Origin: Caulobacter sp. FWC2 | Lineage (GTDB): Bacteria; Pseudomonadota; Alphaproteobacteria; Caulobacterales; Caulobacteraceae | Assembly (NCBI RefSeq): GCF_002742625.1 | Contig: NZ_PEBF01000001.1 | Span: 558,001 to 622,000 of the forward strand | Length of the DNA: 64,000 bases | Direction: 5' to 3' | In this document: in pieces, positions 11,772 through 19,410 of the stretch | How the letters are laid out: each line of letters opens with the position of its first letter | Numbering within the stretch: position 1 is the stretch's first letter | Program-made: the position numbers and the translations under genes | Notes under the pieces: generated by a model | The model's database searches: none | The model's input: only the letters and a program-made list of their open reading frames with translations | What the model was told of the DNA's origin: nothing

Positions 11772-13399
11772 CGCGAGAACACCACCTTGCCGTCCACCAC
11801 GGTCAGCACCGGCTGGGCGGTCAGGATCTCTTTGGGCTCGATGGTCATGAAGTCCTTGTCGAAGGCGGTGAGGTCGGCCTTCTTGCCGGCCTCCAGCGTG
11901 CCCAGCTCCTTGTCGCGGAACACGGCGTAGGCGGGGGCCAGGGTCAGCATCTTCAGAGCCTCGGCGCGGGTGACGGCCTCTTCAAGATGCCAGTCGGCAT
12001 TGGCGAAGCCGTCCAGGCCGTGGCGATAGACGGCGGCGTAGAACTCGATGCGCGGGTCTCCGACCTCGACCGGGGCGTCCGAGCCGGCCGCGACCACGAC
12101 GCCGGCGTTCAGGAAGTCCTTCCAGCGATAGCCCTCGTGCAGGCGGGCCTGGCCCAGGCGCGCGGGAGCGAAATAGAGGTCGCCGATGGCATGGCTGGGC
12201 TGCATCGAGGCGATGACGCCCAGCTTGGCGAAGCGCGGCACGTCGGTGTCGGCGACGATCTGCGAGTGTTCGATCCGCCAGCGGGCCTTGGTGTCGCCGC
12301 CCAGGCTTTGTTCGAACCAGTCCAGGGTCATGCGGTTGCCGCGATCACCGATGGCGTGCATGGCGACCTGGGCGTTCACTGCCTTGGCCTGCTTCATCAG
12401 CGCCAGACCCTTGTCCTGCGGGGTCAGCTGCAATCCAAGCCCTTCAGCATCGCTGTAAGGCTCGAGGAGCGCCGCGCCGCGCGAGCCCAGGGCGCCGTCC
12501 ATATACAGCTTGATGCCGCGCGTGCGGATAAGGCCGGTGGCGTCCGTCTGCGGGCCCTTGCTCAGCACCTCGGCCGCGCCGCTGGGGTCCATGTAGTTGT
12601 CGACGCGGATGTGGAAGGCGCCCTTGGCGGCCTCGTCGCGCAGCAAGGCCAGGTCGTCGGCCATGACGCTCATATTATCGAGGCCGGTCCAGCCGCGCGC
12701 GGCGTAGAGCGCGCCGGCCTTGCGCAGGGCCTCGCGCTTCAGGGCCTCGCTGGGTGGGGGGATGACGTCCGCGATCAGGCTCTGGGCGTGGTCGATCAGC
12801 ATGCCGTCGGGCTGGCCATCGGCGCCCAGCAGGATCTTGCCGCCGGCCGGGGCGGTGGTGGTCGCGGTCACGCCGGCCTTGGCGAGGGCGGCGGTCGAGG
12901 CGACGCTGGCGTGGCCGTCCGAGCGGCCCAGCACGATGATCCGCCCAGGGGCCGCGGCGTCCAGGTCGGCCTTGGTCGGGAAGCGCTTCTCGGGCCAGTG
13001 GGTCTCGATCCAGCCCCGGCCGTAGATCGCGCCGTCCGGATGGGCGGCGGCATAGGCCTTCACCGTGGCCACCAGTTCGGCCAGCGACTTGGTCTGGTCG
13101 AGATTGAGGGTCAGCTCGCGCAGGCCGATGCCGGTCAGGTGGGCGTGGGCGTCGACAAAGCCCGGATAGGCCGCCGCGCCCTTCAGGTCGATGTCGCGAA
13201 CGTCCTTGGCGGCCTTGGCCTTGGCGGCTTTCAGGTCGCCGACGAACAGGATCCTGTCGTCGCGGACCAGCACCGCCTCGGCGGTCGGTTTGGCCTCGAC
13301 GCCGGTGTGGATCGGACCGCCGTGGATGAGGAGGTCGCCGGCGTTCGCGGCCGTGAACGAGGTCGCGGCGAGCAGGGCGGCGAGTAGGATCCGGCGCAC
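11768..13399 (-). CDS. Secreted amidohydrolase, YtcJ-like (amidohydrolase-3 family)
   Basis: 543 residues, GTG start with a good GGAGGT ribosome site. An N-terminal signal peptide ends at about AANAGDLL (LLAALLAATSFTAANA). The first metal ligands are in VDAHAHLTG, typical of the TIM-barrel amidohydrolase superfamily. Further motifs are GRGWIETHWPEK, MHAIGDRGNR, WRIEHSQI and AGSDAPVEV, the pattern of YtcJ/LAF3-like enzymes, and a metal-dependent hydrolase of amide or similar bonds is expected. The substrate is unknown. It stands alone on the minus strand, convergent with the membrane protein gene. Confidence 0.85.
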   Translation of the reverse strand: MRRILLAALLAATSFTAANAGDLLIHGGPIHTGVEAKPTAEAVLVRDDRILFVGDLKAAKAKAAKDVRDIDLKGAAAYPGFVDAHAHLTGIGLRELTLNLDQTKSLAELVATVKAYAAAHPDGAIYGRGWIETHWPEKRFPTKADLDAAAPGRIIVLGRSDGHASVASTAALAKAGVTATTTAPAGGKILLGADGQPDGMLIDHAQSLIADVIPPPSEALKREALRKAGALYAARGWTGLDNMSVMADDLALLRDEAAKGAFHIRVDNYMDPSGAAEVLSKGPQTDATGLIRTRGIKLYMDGALGSRGAALLEPYSDAEGLGLQLTPQDKGLALMKQAKAVNAQVAMHAIGDRGNRMTLDWFEQSLGGDTKARWRIEHSQIVADTDVPRFAKLGVIASMQPSHAIGDLYFAPARLGQARLHEGYRWKDFLNAGVVVAAGSDAPVEVGDPRIEFYAAVYRHGLDGFANADWHLEEAVTRAEALKMLTLAPAYAVFRDKELGTLEAGKKADLTAFDKDFMTIEPKEILTAQPVLTVVDGKVVFSR

Positions 13400-13481
13400 G
13401 AGCGACCTCCAAAGCTAGCAAGTTTCGGAAAACGTACGGCGCGCCCCTGCCAAGTCGCAACAGGCCTGCTAGTTTTTCCTC

Positions 13482-14057
13482 ATGAGCGCCCAGCGTTTTG
13501 TTCTGTTCGACACGATCATCGGCCGTTGCGGCGTCGCCTGGGGCGAGCGCGGCCTGATCGGCGTGCAGCTTCCGGAGATCTCGCCGGGCGCGGCCTGGGC
13601 CCGGCTGCGCAAGCGGTTCCCCGATGCGGTCGAGAGCGAGCCGACCACCGAGATCGAGGCGGTCATCGAGCGGATTCGCGAGTTGCTGGCCGGCGGGCGC
13701 GATGATCTGGCGGACATCCCGCTCGATCTGGACGGCCAGTCGACGTTCAATCTGCGGGTCTACGAGATCGCACGGGCCATCACGCCGGGGGAGACCTCGA
13801 CCTATGGCGAGGTGGCCAAGGCCATGGGCGAGCCTGGCGCGGCGCGGGCCGTGGGCAAGGCGCTAGGTGAGAACCCTTGGCCAATCGTGGTGCCCTGCCA
13901 TCGCGTGTTGGGCCGCTCGGGCGCCATGGGTGGTTTTTCCGCGCCGGGCGGGGCCGAGACCAAGGCCAAGCTGCTGACCATCGAGAAGGCGCGGACCGAT
14001 GCAGTCCCGACGCTGTTCGACCTGGAGTTCTCGGTCGCGCCTCGGCGCGGGGCCTAA
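13482..14057 (+). CDS. Methylated-DNA--[protein]-cysteine S-methyltransferase (first of three)
   Basis: 191 residues. The active-site motif VPCHRVLG is near residue 140, preceded by the helix-turn-helix part (ARAVGKALGENPWPI). Such proteins irreversibly take the methyl group of O6-methylguanine onto the PCHR cysteine. The N-terminal ribonuclease-like domain is divergent, and the C-terminus has a 35-residue tail (LFDLEFSV) absent from typical Ogt. No HTH or Ada metal domain is fused. It is a single gene divergent from the amidohydrolase, with a short leader. Confidence 0.9.
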   Translation: MSAQRFVLFDTIIGRCGVAWGERGLIGVQLPEISPGAAWARLRKRFPDAVESEPTTEIEAVIERIRELLAGGRDDLADIPLDLDGQSTFNLRVYEIARAITPGETSTYGEVAKAMGEPGAARAVGKALGENPWPIVVPCHRVLGRSGAMGGFSAPGGAETKAKLLTIEKARTDAVPTLFDLEFSVAPRRGA

Positions 14058-14169
14058 TTCCTCGAAGACCCTCCGAGTACGTCTCTTAACGCGCGGTAAC
14101 GCTTCTTCGAACAGGGGCGAAACGAATCATGACCGAATCGGCGACGTCGGCCAATTCGGTGTTTGTTCC

Positions 14170-14185
14170 CTACAAGCTATTGTAG
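14170..14185. repeat. Short perfect inverted repeat between two convergent genes
   Basis: CTACAA-GCTA-TTGTAG, six-bp arms with a 4-nt loop, lies between the methyltransferase and the DUF3617 gene. It has no GC stem or T-run, so it is not a clear terminator. Confidence 0.35.
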
Positions 14186-14226
14186 CTTAAGGCGGATTAA
14201 CCACAAATTGGTTTCCGGAGGCGGCG

Positions 14227-14721
14227 CTACTTCGCCGCCGTTTCGCCGGCCTTTTCCGCCATTTTTTCTTCGGGGGCGCACTCGGCCGCGACGCGCTTGG
14301 CGTTCATGCTGCCGGCCAGGTTCATGCCGCTGATGGTCTTGATGTGGATGTCCATCTTGAAGCTCTCGGGCGTGTAGCTGCCCTCGGCCGTCACCGGCGA
14401 GACGCGGTCCTTCTTGTCGGTCCATGTGCCCTTCAGCTGGATCTTGCCGTCCTTGACCACATTGGTGGTGTAGTCGCAGCGATAGCGCCGGGTGCAGATG
14501 CCGCGCGAGAACTGCTCGGCGTCGGCCGGCTTGAGGCACTTGCTCTCGCTACTGACCGGGATCACGCCGACCTTGTAGTCGTACTCCCATTGGCCGGGGA
14601 GAATCGTCGCCTTGCTCGAGGCTGAGGCCTTGGCGGCCGCTGCGCGGACCGCCGGTTGGGCCAAGGCGACGCCTCCAACCACAAGAGCCAGAAAAGAAGC
14701 GGCGAGGGCGGTCGAACGCAT
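14227..14721 (-). CDS. DUF3617 family secreted protein
   Basis: 164 residues. Signal peptide of about 22 residues (MRSTALAASFLALVVGGVALA). The mature protein begins with an Ala/Lys stretch, then GQWEYDYKVGVIPVSSESKCLKP, the start of DUF3617, with two further cysteines (GICTRRYRCDY) and a C-terminal acidic cysteine motif (AECAPEE). DUF3617 proteins are small periplasmic beta proteins of unknown role. The ATG at 14721 has AAGGAG nine bases before it and gives the signal peptide; the ATG at 14739 would place that sequence inside the gene. The gene is divergent from rpmB. Confidence 0.82.
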   Translation of the reverse strand: MRSTALAASFLALVVGGVALAQPAVRAAAAKASASSKATILPGQWEYDYKVGVIPVSSESKCLKPADAEQFSRGICTRRYRCDYTTNVVKDGKIQLKGTWTDKKDRVSPVTAEGSYTPESFKMDIHIKTISGMNLAGSMNAKRVAAECAPEEKMAEKAGETAAK

Positions 14722-14987
14722 GCGGCGGGTCTCCTTCATACCGCTCCTATATAGAGTGGCATATGAACCGTGCTTGAAGGCGGAGGTTGGGCGACCGGTT
14801 CCCCTGAACGGTCTATGCGCGGATGCAGGCATCCTTGGCCAGACGCCTTGACTCAGGGGCGACCCTTCGCCTATATCGCCCGCTCTCGCGCGGTCGGCCT
14901 GGTCCAGTCGCGTGTCCGAATTCATATCTTATCGGGACCAGGCTCTTCACCGAGCCAGACGGTTTCGCCCAAGCCAAGGTAGTCACT

Positions 14988-15293
14988 ATGTCGCGCCGTT
15001 GCGAACTTACCGGTATCGGTCCGATGGTCGGCCACAATGTGAGCCACTCGAACATCAAGACCAAGCGCCGCTTCCTGCCGGCCCTGTCGCCCGCCACGCT
15101 CCAATCGGAGTCGCTGGGCCAGAGCTTCCGCCTGCGCATCAGCAACGCGGCTCTGCGTACGCTGGACTTCAAGGGCGGCCTGGACGTGTTCCTGCTGGGC
15201 GCCAAGGACGAGCAGCTGTCGCCGCGCGCCCTGAAGATCAAGACCCAGGTCAAGGCCAAGGCCAAGGCCGCCGCGACCGCCCAAGCCGCCTAA
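14988..15293 (+). CDS. rpmB: 50S ribosomal protein L28
   Basis: 101 residues starting [21 protein letters not shown], the near-universal L28 N-terminus. KTKRRFLP follows, and the C-terminal basic tail ([14 protein letters not shown]) is longer than in enterobacterial L28 but usual in alphaproteobacteria. It is a component of the large ribosomal subunit. It stands alone (no rpmG beside it) and ends in a strong terminator. The 266 bp before it carry its promoter and that of the divergent DUF3617 gene. Confidence 0.96.
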   Translation: MSRRCELTGIGPMVGHNVSHSNIKTKRRFLPALSPATLQSESLGQSFRLRISNAALRTLDFKGGLDVFLLGAKDEQLSPRALKIKTQVKAKAKAAATAQAA

Positions 15294-15320
15294 GGCTTTA
15301 CGGTCTCGACCGACGATTGA

Positions 15321-15353
15321 AAGCCCGCCGGGAGCGATCCCGGCGGGCTTTTC
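15321..15353 (+). terminator. Rho-independent terminator of rpmB
   Basis: A perfect 13-bp stem (AAGCCCGCCGGGA / TCCCGGCGGGCTT) with loop GCGA, followed by TTTTC. It lies 28 bp past the rpmB stop. Confidence 0.92.
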
Positions 15354-15437
15354 GTCGTGGGCGGGGTGGCTTCGGCGCGAGTAGCGGCATGACAGCTGTC
15401 ACTTGCCAGTGAGGGGCCGTATCGGCACACAGCGGCG

Positions 15438-16532
15438 ATGGCCATTGACGACACCCTCGGGGAGGCGACCGGTCGCCCCAGATCACCGCAGCTCGCGGAT
15501 CTTCTCTGGCTGTCGTTTCTCGCCCTCTATCTGACGCCCTGGCTGACGAGCGCGCCGCCGCCGCGGAATTGGGCCGCTGCGGGCTGCGGCACGCTGCTGT
15601 TCCTCGTCATCTTCCTGCACAGCTATTTCGTGTCGCCCCGCAAGCTGTTGCCTCATGTGCTGCTAACGGCGGCGATCGGCTTTGGCTTGGCCGGGTTCGG
15701 CGGTGTGTGGAACGTCTTCAACGTCCTGGCCGCCGCCATCGCCGGCAGGCTACAGCCGCGTCGCACCGCCATCATGGTGGCCGTCCTGCTGCAACTGACT
15801 CTGATCGGGTTCGGTCTCTTCAGTCGGATGACGCCCATCGCCTGGGTCTCCGGGGTCTATTTCGGCGTCCTCGCCGCCGGAACGACGCTGCTGCTGACCG
15901 AACTGGATCGTCGTAACCGTCAATTGCAGGCGGCGCAGGGCGAGATCCGTCGTCTCACCGTGGCGGCCGAGCGCGAGCGGATCGCCCATGATCTCCATGA
16001 CCTGCTGGGGCGCAGCCTCACGGCCATCGCGCTGAAGGCCAACCTCGCCCGGCGCCTGGTGTCGCGTAAACCTGGCGAAGCCGAACAGGAAATGGCCGAG
16101 GTCGAGGCGGCGGCCCGCGAAACGCTGGTCGAGGTGCGCGGCGCGGTGTCCGGTATCACGGGACAGACCTTGGCGGCTGAGCTGGAGCGCGCCCAGGCCA
16201 TGCTGGGCACGGCCGGGATCGAGACGTCCGTGAGCGCGGACGTCGGTCCAGTCAACGAAGCGGCGGAGGCGGCGGTGTCGATGGTGCTGCGCGAAGCGGT
16301 GACCAATGTGGTGCGCCACGCGGGCGCGGGACGGTGCGCCATCGACCTGAAGGCGTCGCGCGTCGATGGCGTAATCCTCGTCGTGACCGACGACGGAGCA
16401 GGCGGCCTATCCGAGGGTTTCGGCGTTTCCGGAATGCGGCGTCGCGCCCGCGCCGCTGGTGGAGAGGTCGCGATAGACAGCGGCCCGGCGGGGACGACCG
16501 TGAAGGTCAGGCTTCCGGGATCGGCCGAATGA
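15438..16532 (+). CDS. DesK/NarX-type membrane sensor histidine kinase
   Basis: 364 residues. Four to six hydrophobic segments lie between about residues 20 and 153. A HisKA_3 dimerisation domain follows with AHDLHDLLGRSL; by family rule the phospho-acceptor is the His of DLHD (His187). The ATPase N box is REAVTNVVRHA and the G box GFGVSGMRRRA. This is the DesK-like group that senses membrane state or envelope stress. It overlaps the response regulator by 4 bp (ATGA), so the two are translationally coupled. The target genes are not obvious from the neighbours. Confidence 0.9.
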   Translation: MAIDDTLGEATGRPRSPQLADLLWLSFLALYLTPWLTSAPPPRNWAAAGCGTLLFLVIFLHSYFVSPRKLLPHVLLTAAIGFGLAGFGGVWNVFNVLAAAIAGRLQPRRTAIMVAVLLQLTLIGFGLFSRMTPIAWVSGVYFGVLAAGTTLLLTELDRRNRQLQAAQGEIRRLTVAAERERIAHDLHDLLGRSLTAIALKANLARRLVSRKPGEAEQEMAEVEAAARETLVEVRGAVSGITGQTLAAELERAQAMLGTAGIETSVSADVGPVNEAAEAAVSMVLREAVTNVVRHAGAGRCAIDLKASRVDGVILVVTDDGAGGLSEGFGVSGMRRRARAAGGEVAIDSGPAGTTVKVRLPGSAE

Positions 16533-17134
16533 TCCGCGTCGTCGTCGCCGAGGATCAGGGGCTGGTCCTGAGAGCGCTGGTCGCGCTGATCGAGCTGGCG
16601 GGTGACATCGTCGTGGTCGGGAGCGCTTCGAACGGAAGCGAAGCGCTTTCGATGGTCGATGACCTGAAGCCGGATGTGCTGGTGTCAGACATCGAAATGC
16701 CCGGCCTGTCGGGCCTCGAGATCGCCGAGGCGCTGGCCCCTCGGAAAAGTAACACGCGGGTCCTGATCGTCACCACGTTCGGCCGGGCTGGCTATCTGCG
16801 GCGGGCGCTGGACGCTGGCGTGCGGGGCTACTTGCTCAAGGACAGTCCGGACGATGTGCTCGCCCACGCGATCCGCGTCATCGCGGCGGGCGGGCGCGCG
16901 ATCGCGCCGGATCTCCGTGACGCCATCTGGGATACGCCCGTCGATCCACTGAATGCGCGGGAGCGGGCGGTGCTCAGTCACGCCGACAAGGGCGCGTCGA
17001 CCGCCGAGATGGCGCGGGCGCTATCCCTGACCCCGGGTACGGTGCGCAACTACCTGTCCGAAGCCCTGCAGAAGCTGGGCGCTCGCAATCGCGTCGAGGC
17101 GGCCCGGATCGCTCGCGAAAACGGCTGGATTTAA
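16529..17134 (+). CDS. DesR/NarL-family response regulator
   Basis: 201 residues. Receiver domain with acidic pair EDQ near the start (MIRVVVAEDQ), acceptor Asp in LVSDIEMPGLSG, conserved Thr (VTTF) and Lys (LLKDSPDD). A LuxR-type HTH is at the C-terminus (LNARERAVLSHADKG, STAEMARALSLTPGTVRNYL, LGARNRVEAARIA). The ATG sits in the last codons of the kinase gene (overlap 16529-16532). It most likely binds DNA as a phosphorylated dimer and is activated by the kinase just upstream. Confidence 0.92.
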   Translation: MIRVVVAEDQGLVLRALVALIELAGDIVVVGSASNGSEALSMVDDLKPDVLVSDIEMPGLSGLEIAEALAPRKSNTRVLIVTTFGRAGYLRRALDAGVRGYLLKDSPDDVLAHAIRVIAAGGRAIAPDLRDAIWDTPVDPLNARERAVLSHADKGASTAEMARALSLTPGTVRNYLSEALQKLGARNRVEAARIARENGWI

Positions 17135-17150
17135 GGCGCGCCCCCACAAG

Positions 17151-17185
17151 CAAAACCCGCCGCGACTGAGCCGCGGCGGGTTTTG
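17151..17185. terminator. Bidirectional terminator between response regulator and urcA-1
   Basis: A perfect 14-bp stem (CAAAACCCGCCGCG / CGCGGCGGGTTTTG) with a 7-nt loop. It carries T-runs on both strands, so it can serve the plus-strand regulator and the minus-strand urcA paralogue. Confidence 0.9.
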
Positions 17186-17188
17186 AAC

Positions 17189-17233
17189 GCTTGGTACTGG
17201 TAAGCTTGGTACTGTTACGCTGGGTACTAAAGC
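17189..17233. repeat. Three tandem 15-bp repeats
   Basis: Three consecutive 15-bp units, GCTTGGTACTGGTAA, GCTTGGTACTGTTAC and GCTGGGTACTAAAGC, lie between the terminator and the stop codon of urcA-1. Each keeps GCTtGGTACT. Confidence 0.7.
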
Positions 17234-17243
17234 CTTGGGTCGC

Positions 17244-17543
17244 TTAGCGCGCGACGACGGCGCCCGAAGCCGGGTTGGCCGAGTTGAACGCGGTCAGGGC
17301 CGGGTTGTTGATCTTCGCAACGGCGTCGTTGACCGAGGCGCGGATGCAGGCCGGGTACAGGTAGCCGGCGAGGGCTTCACCGCGGATGTCCTGCCAGCAA
17401 ACGGTCGAGGCGGCCTTGACGATTTCGGCGCGGACTTCGGCGGACGACTTGCCGGCGAGCTTGACGCGGACTTCAGCGGCCGAGGCCGGAGCGGCGGCGA
17501 ACAGGGCGATGGCCGAGGCGGCCAGAACGATGGAGCGGATCAT
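17244..17543 (-). CDS. UrcA-family secreted protein, copy 1
   Basis: 99 residues. Signal peptide MIRSIVLAASAIALFAAAPASA, then the UrcA-family domain: AAEVRVKLAGKSSAEVRAEI, with two cysteines (STVCWQ, YPACIRA) and DAVAKINN. UrcA proteins are small periplasmic proteins of unknown function in Caulobacterales and Sphingomonads. It is a paralogue of the gene at 17794, and both start after an almost identical 41-bp leader. Start at 17543 chosen by signal peptide; the longer frame includes part of the leader. Confidence 0.85.
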   Translation of the reverse strand: MIRSIVLAASAIALFAAAPASAAEVRVKLAGKSSAEVRAEIVKAASTVCWQDIRGEALAGYLYPACIRASVNDAVAKINNPALTAFNSANPASGAVVAR

Positions 17544-17562
17544 GTCGATGTTCCGAAAGAGG

Positions 17563-17603
17563 GTTGGGTTCAACCCCCTCCAGACGCGTTCCTCTGACGG
17601 CCC
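17563..17603 (-). promoter_or_regulatory. Conserved urcA leader element, copy 1
   Basis: A 41-bp block identical at 38 positions to 18128-18168, located 20 bp before the urcA-1 start. On the minus strand it contains GTCAGAGGAACGCGTC and TTGAAC. It is likely a shared 5' UTR or promoter element. Confidence 0.7.
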
Positions 17604-17646
17604 GTCCCCGGTCTATCGCCTGCTCAGCCCGTCGCGTTGTCTATAG

Positions 17647-17679
17647 CAACGTTATGTTGGGTTATCAACGATTATGTTG
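17647..17679. promoter_or_regulatory. Two CAAC-N5/6-GTTG palindromes in tandem
   Basis: CAACGTTATGTTG (17647-17659) and CAACGATTATGTTG (17666-17679), spaced 19 bp centre to centre, lie about 105-135 bp before the urcA-1 start. The spacing suggests a regulator site, but I cannot name the factor. Confidence 0.45.
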
Positions 17680-17740
17680 CGGCGCACCTAAGGTGGAGTA
17701 GGCGGTTGCTTCGCGTGCGAACAACCGATTGCAGACCCGA

Positions 17741-17771
17741 AAAAGCCCGCGAAACGGGGGTTTCGCGGGCT
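17741..17771 (-). terminator. Terminator of urcA copy 2
   Basis: A 12-bp perfect stem (AGCCCGCGAAAC / GTTTCGCGGGCT) with an A-run at its left side, giving a T-run on the minus strand. It separates the two urcA genes, so each is its own transcript. Confidence 0.88.
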
Positions 17772-17793
17772 CTGTCGTGAATGCTGACCGCTC

Positions 17794-18105
17794 TTAGCGG
17801 GCGGCGACCTTCAGGAAATAGACGTCGCGGCCCTGGGCCTTGTCGTAGGCGATCAGGTCGCGGCTGTGGGCGCGGCTGATGGCGTCGCGGGCGACGTCGC
17901 GCACGCAGTAGGGGGCGATCTGGACGGCGTAGGGATTGCCGAAGAGGTCTTCCTGGCACAGTTGCTTGGCGGCCTGGACGATTTCGGCATGGACGGCGGC
18001 GGTGTCGCGGCCGGCGACCTTGACCTTGATTTCGCCAGCGTTGGCCGAGGTGGCGGCGGTGGTGGCCATGAGGGCCGTGAGGGCGATAACGAGCAGACGG
18101 ATCAT
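17794..18105 (-). CDS. UrcA-family secreted protein, copy 2
   Basis: 103 residues. Signal peptide MIRLLVIALTALMATTAATSANA, then GEIKVKVAGRDTAAVHAEIV, QLCQEDLFGN and APYCVRDVARDAI. It shares with copy 1 the signal peptide start (MIR), the K-V-A/L-G core and the two cysteines, but the C-terminus is different (AQGRDVYFLKVAAR). The function is unknown. It has its own terminator and the second copy of the leader element. Confidence 0.85.
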   Translation of the reverse strand: MIRLLVIALTALMATTAATSANAGEIKVKVAGRDTAAVHAEIVQAAKQLCQEDLFGNPYAVQIAPYCVRDVARDAISRAHSRDLIAYDKAQGRDVYFLKVAAR

Positions 18106-18127
18106 GTTGTGTAGTCCCGGAAAGGAG

Positions 18128-18168
18128 GTTGAGTTCAACCGCCTCCCGACGCGTTCCTCTGACGGCCC
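18128..18168 (-). promoter_or_regulatory. Conserved urcA leader element, copy 2
   Basis: Second copy of the 41-bp element, 23 bp before the urcA-2 start. The only differences from copy 1 are at three bases. Upstream of it (about 18207-18230) TTGCGA and TATATT are 15 bp apart on the minus strand and could be a promoter. Confidence 0.7.
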
Positions 18169-18312
18169 CCAGGATCTCGCCTCGTCGTCCGTCGAAGTCT
18201 TGAATATATGGTACCGGTACCTTTCGCAAGCGCGAAATCGGCCCGTGCGACAAAAAGTCCAATACAATCATATAGTTGGTAATGAAACCGTCTCGTCTGA
18301 AACGAAACGGCC

Positions 18313-19410
18313 TTAGCGCTTGCGAACAGGCTTGCGGACCGCCTTGGGCGGCATGGGCGCGGGCAGGGGCGGGGCCACCCAGTCGAAGGCCAGCAGCAGG
18401 GTGCGCTGGTTGGCGCCGATCGCCTGGTCGTCGGAGATCAGGTAGATGCGCGTCGCCCCGGCCGGCGCTCCGGGTGGGGCGGCGGTGATGGACACGCCCT
18501 CGAAGTTGTCGCGCGGCATGGCCCCCTCGATATGCAGCGCCGCGGCGGTGCGCTGGCGGGCGGCCGGCAGGGTTGGGTCGGAGATGAAGCGGACGACCGA
18601 GCGCCAGCCACGGACTGGATCATAGCCGCGATGCAGGGTGGCGATGGCCGCGCCCTGGAAGGGGGCGAAGCCCGTCAGGCCCCAGGTGAAGTCCGGCCCC
18701 GACTGCGGCGGCAGCGACCTGCAGTCGGCCGAAAGCTTGCACAGCCACACCTCGCCCTCCTCGCCACCGACGATATAGGCGTCGGGACCGGCGGCGGGGT
18801 AGGCCGAGATCGCCTCCATGCCCTCGTTGTCCGGGAAGATGGTGGCAGGCTTGGGCGCGGGGGCTGGCAGGCTCCACGTCCCATCGGGTCCGACCGCGTA
18901 GCGCCAGATGCGGTGGTCGCGCTCGAAGCTGACCAGGCGGTCGCCGTTGGGCAGCACGGCCAGGCCCTCGGCGTCGGCCTGCTGCTTGTTCTGAAGGGGC
19001 CGGCCGTCCAGGCCCTTCAGCGGCCACAGCTTGGTTTCGGTGAGGCCGACGAGCTTGCCGGCCGCGTCCAGCGCGACCTTGGCCTCGAAGACGTCGCCCT
19101 CGTCGCTGATCGCCGTCAGCCGGCCGTCGGCGGTGACCGACAGGTCCGACAGGCCATGCAGGCGCGACGTGGTCGCGCTGGTCAGCGCCAGGCCGCCTGC
19201 ATAGGTAAAGCCGCCGTCCAGCGTGGTCTTGGCCGGATTGGACGCGTCCAGCGGCACCGGCGCGGCGGTGACGGTGATCTCCGGCCCGACCTTGACCGGC
19301 GCCGGCGGTGTGGCGACCCCCGGTGGCGGCTTACGCGGCGTGCACTGGGTGGCCAGGCCGCTCAGGCCGCCGACCATGCCCAGGACGAGCGCGGCGCGCA
19401 GACCGATCAC
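18313..19410 (-). CDS. Esterase-like/phytase-like domain protein (PF13449 type)
   Basis: 365 residues, GTG start overlapping the cobT stop (GTGA). The N-terminus has a signal-like segment ([21 protein letters not shown]) with a Cys, but the residues before it (ATQC) do not make a good lipobox. The body is a beta-propeller-like domain of the 'esterase-like activity of phytase' family: [63 protein letters not shown] and DNFEGVSI. Substrate unknown. Coupling to cobT by overlap suggests co-expression rather than a shared pathway. Confidence 0.75.
   Translation of the reverse strand: MIGLRAALVLGMVGGLSGLATQCTPRKPPPGVATPPAPVKVGPEITVTAAPVPLDASNPAKTTLDGGFTYAGGLALTSATTSRLHGLSDLSVTADGRLTAISDEGDVFEAKVALDAAGKLVGLTETKLWPLKGLDGRPLQNKQQADAEGLAVLPNGDRLVSFERDHRIWRYAVGPDGTWSLPAPAPKPATIFPDNEGMEAISAYPAAGPDAYIVGGEEGEVWLCKLSADCRSLPPQSGPDFTWGLTGFAPFQGAAIATLHRGYDPVRGWRSVVRFISDPTLPAARQRTAAALHIEGAMPRDNFEGVSITAAPPGAPAGATRIYLISDDQAIGANQRTLLLAFDWVAPPLPAPMPPKAVRKPVRKR

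Noticed and set aside
14187..14200. TTAA-N6-TTAACC as a CtrA binding site
   Set aside because: Consensus spacing is seven bases, and the site sits at the 3' ends of two genes where a CtrA promoter makes no sense.
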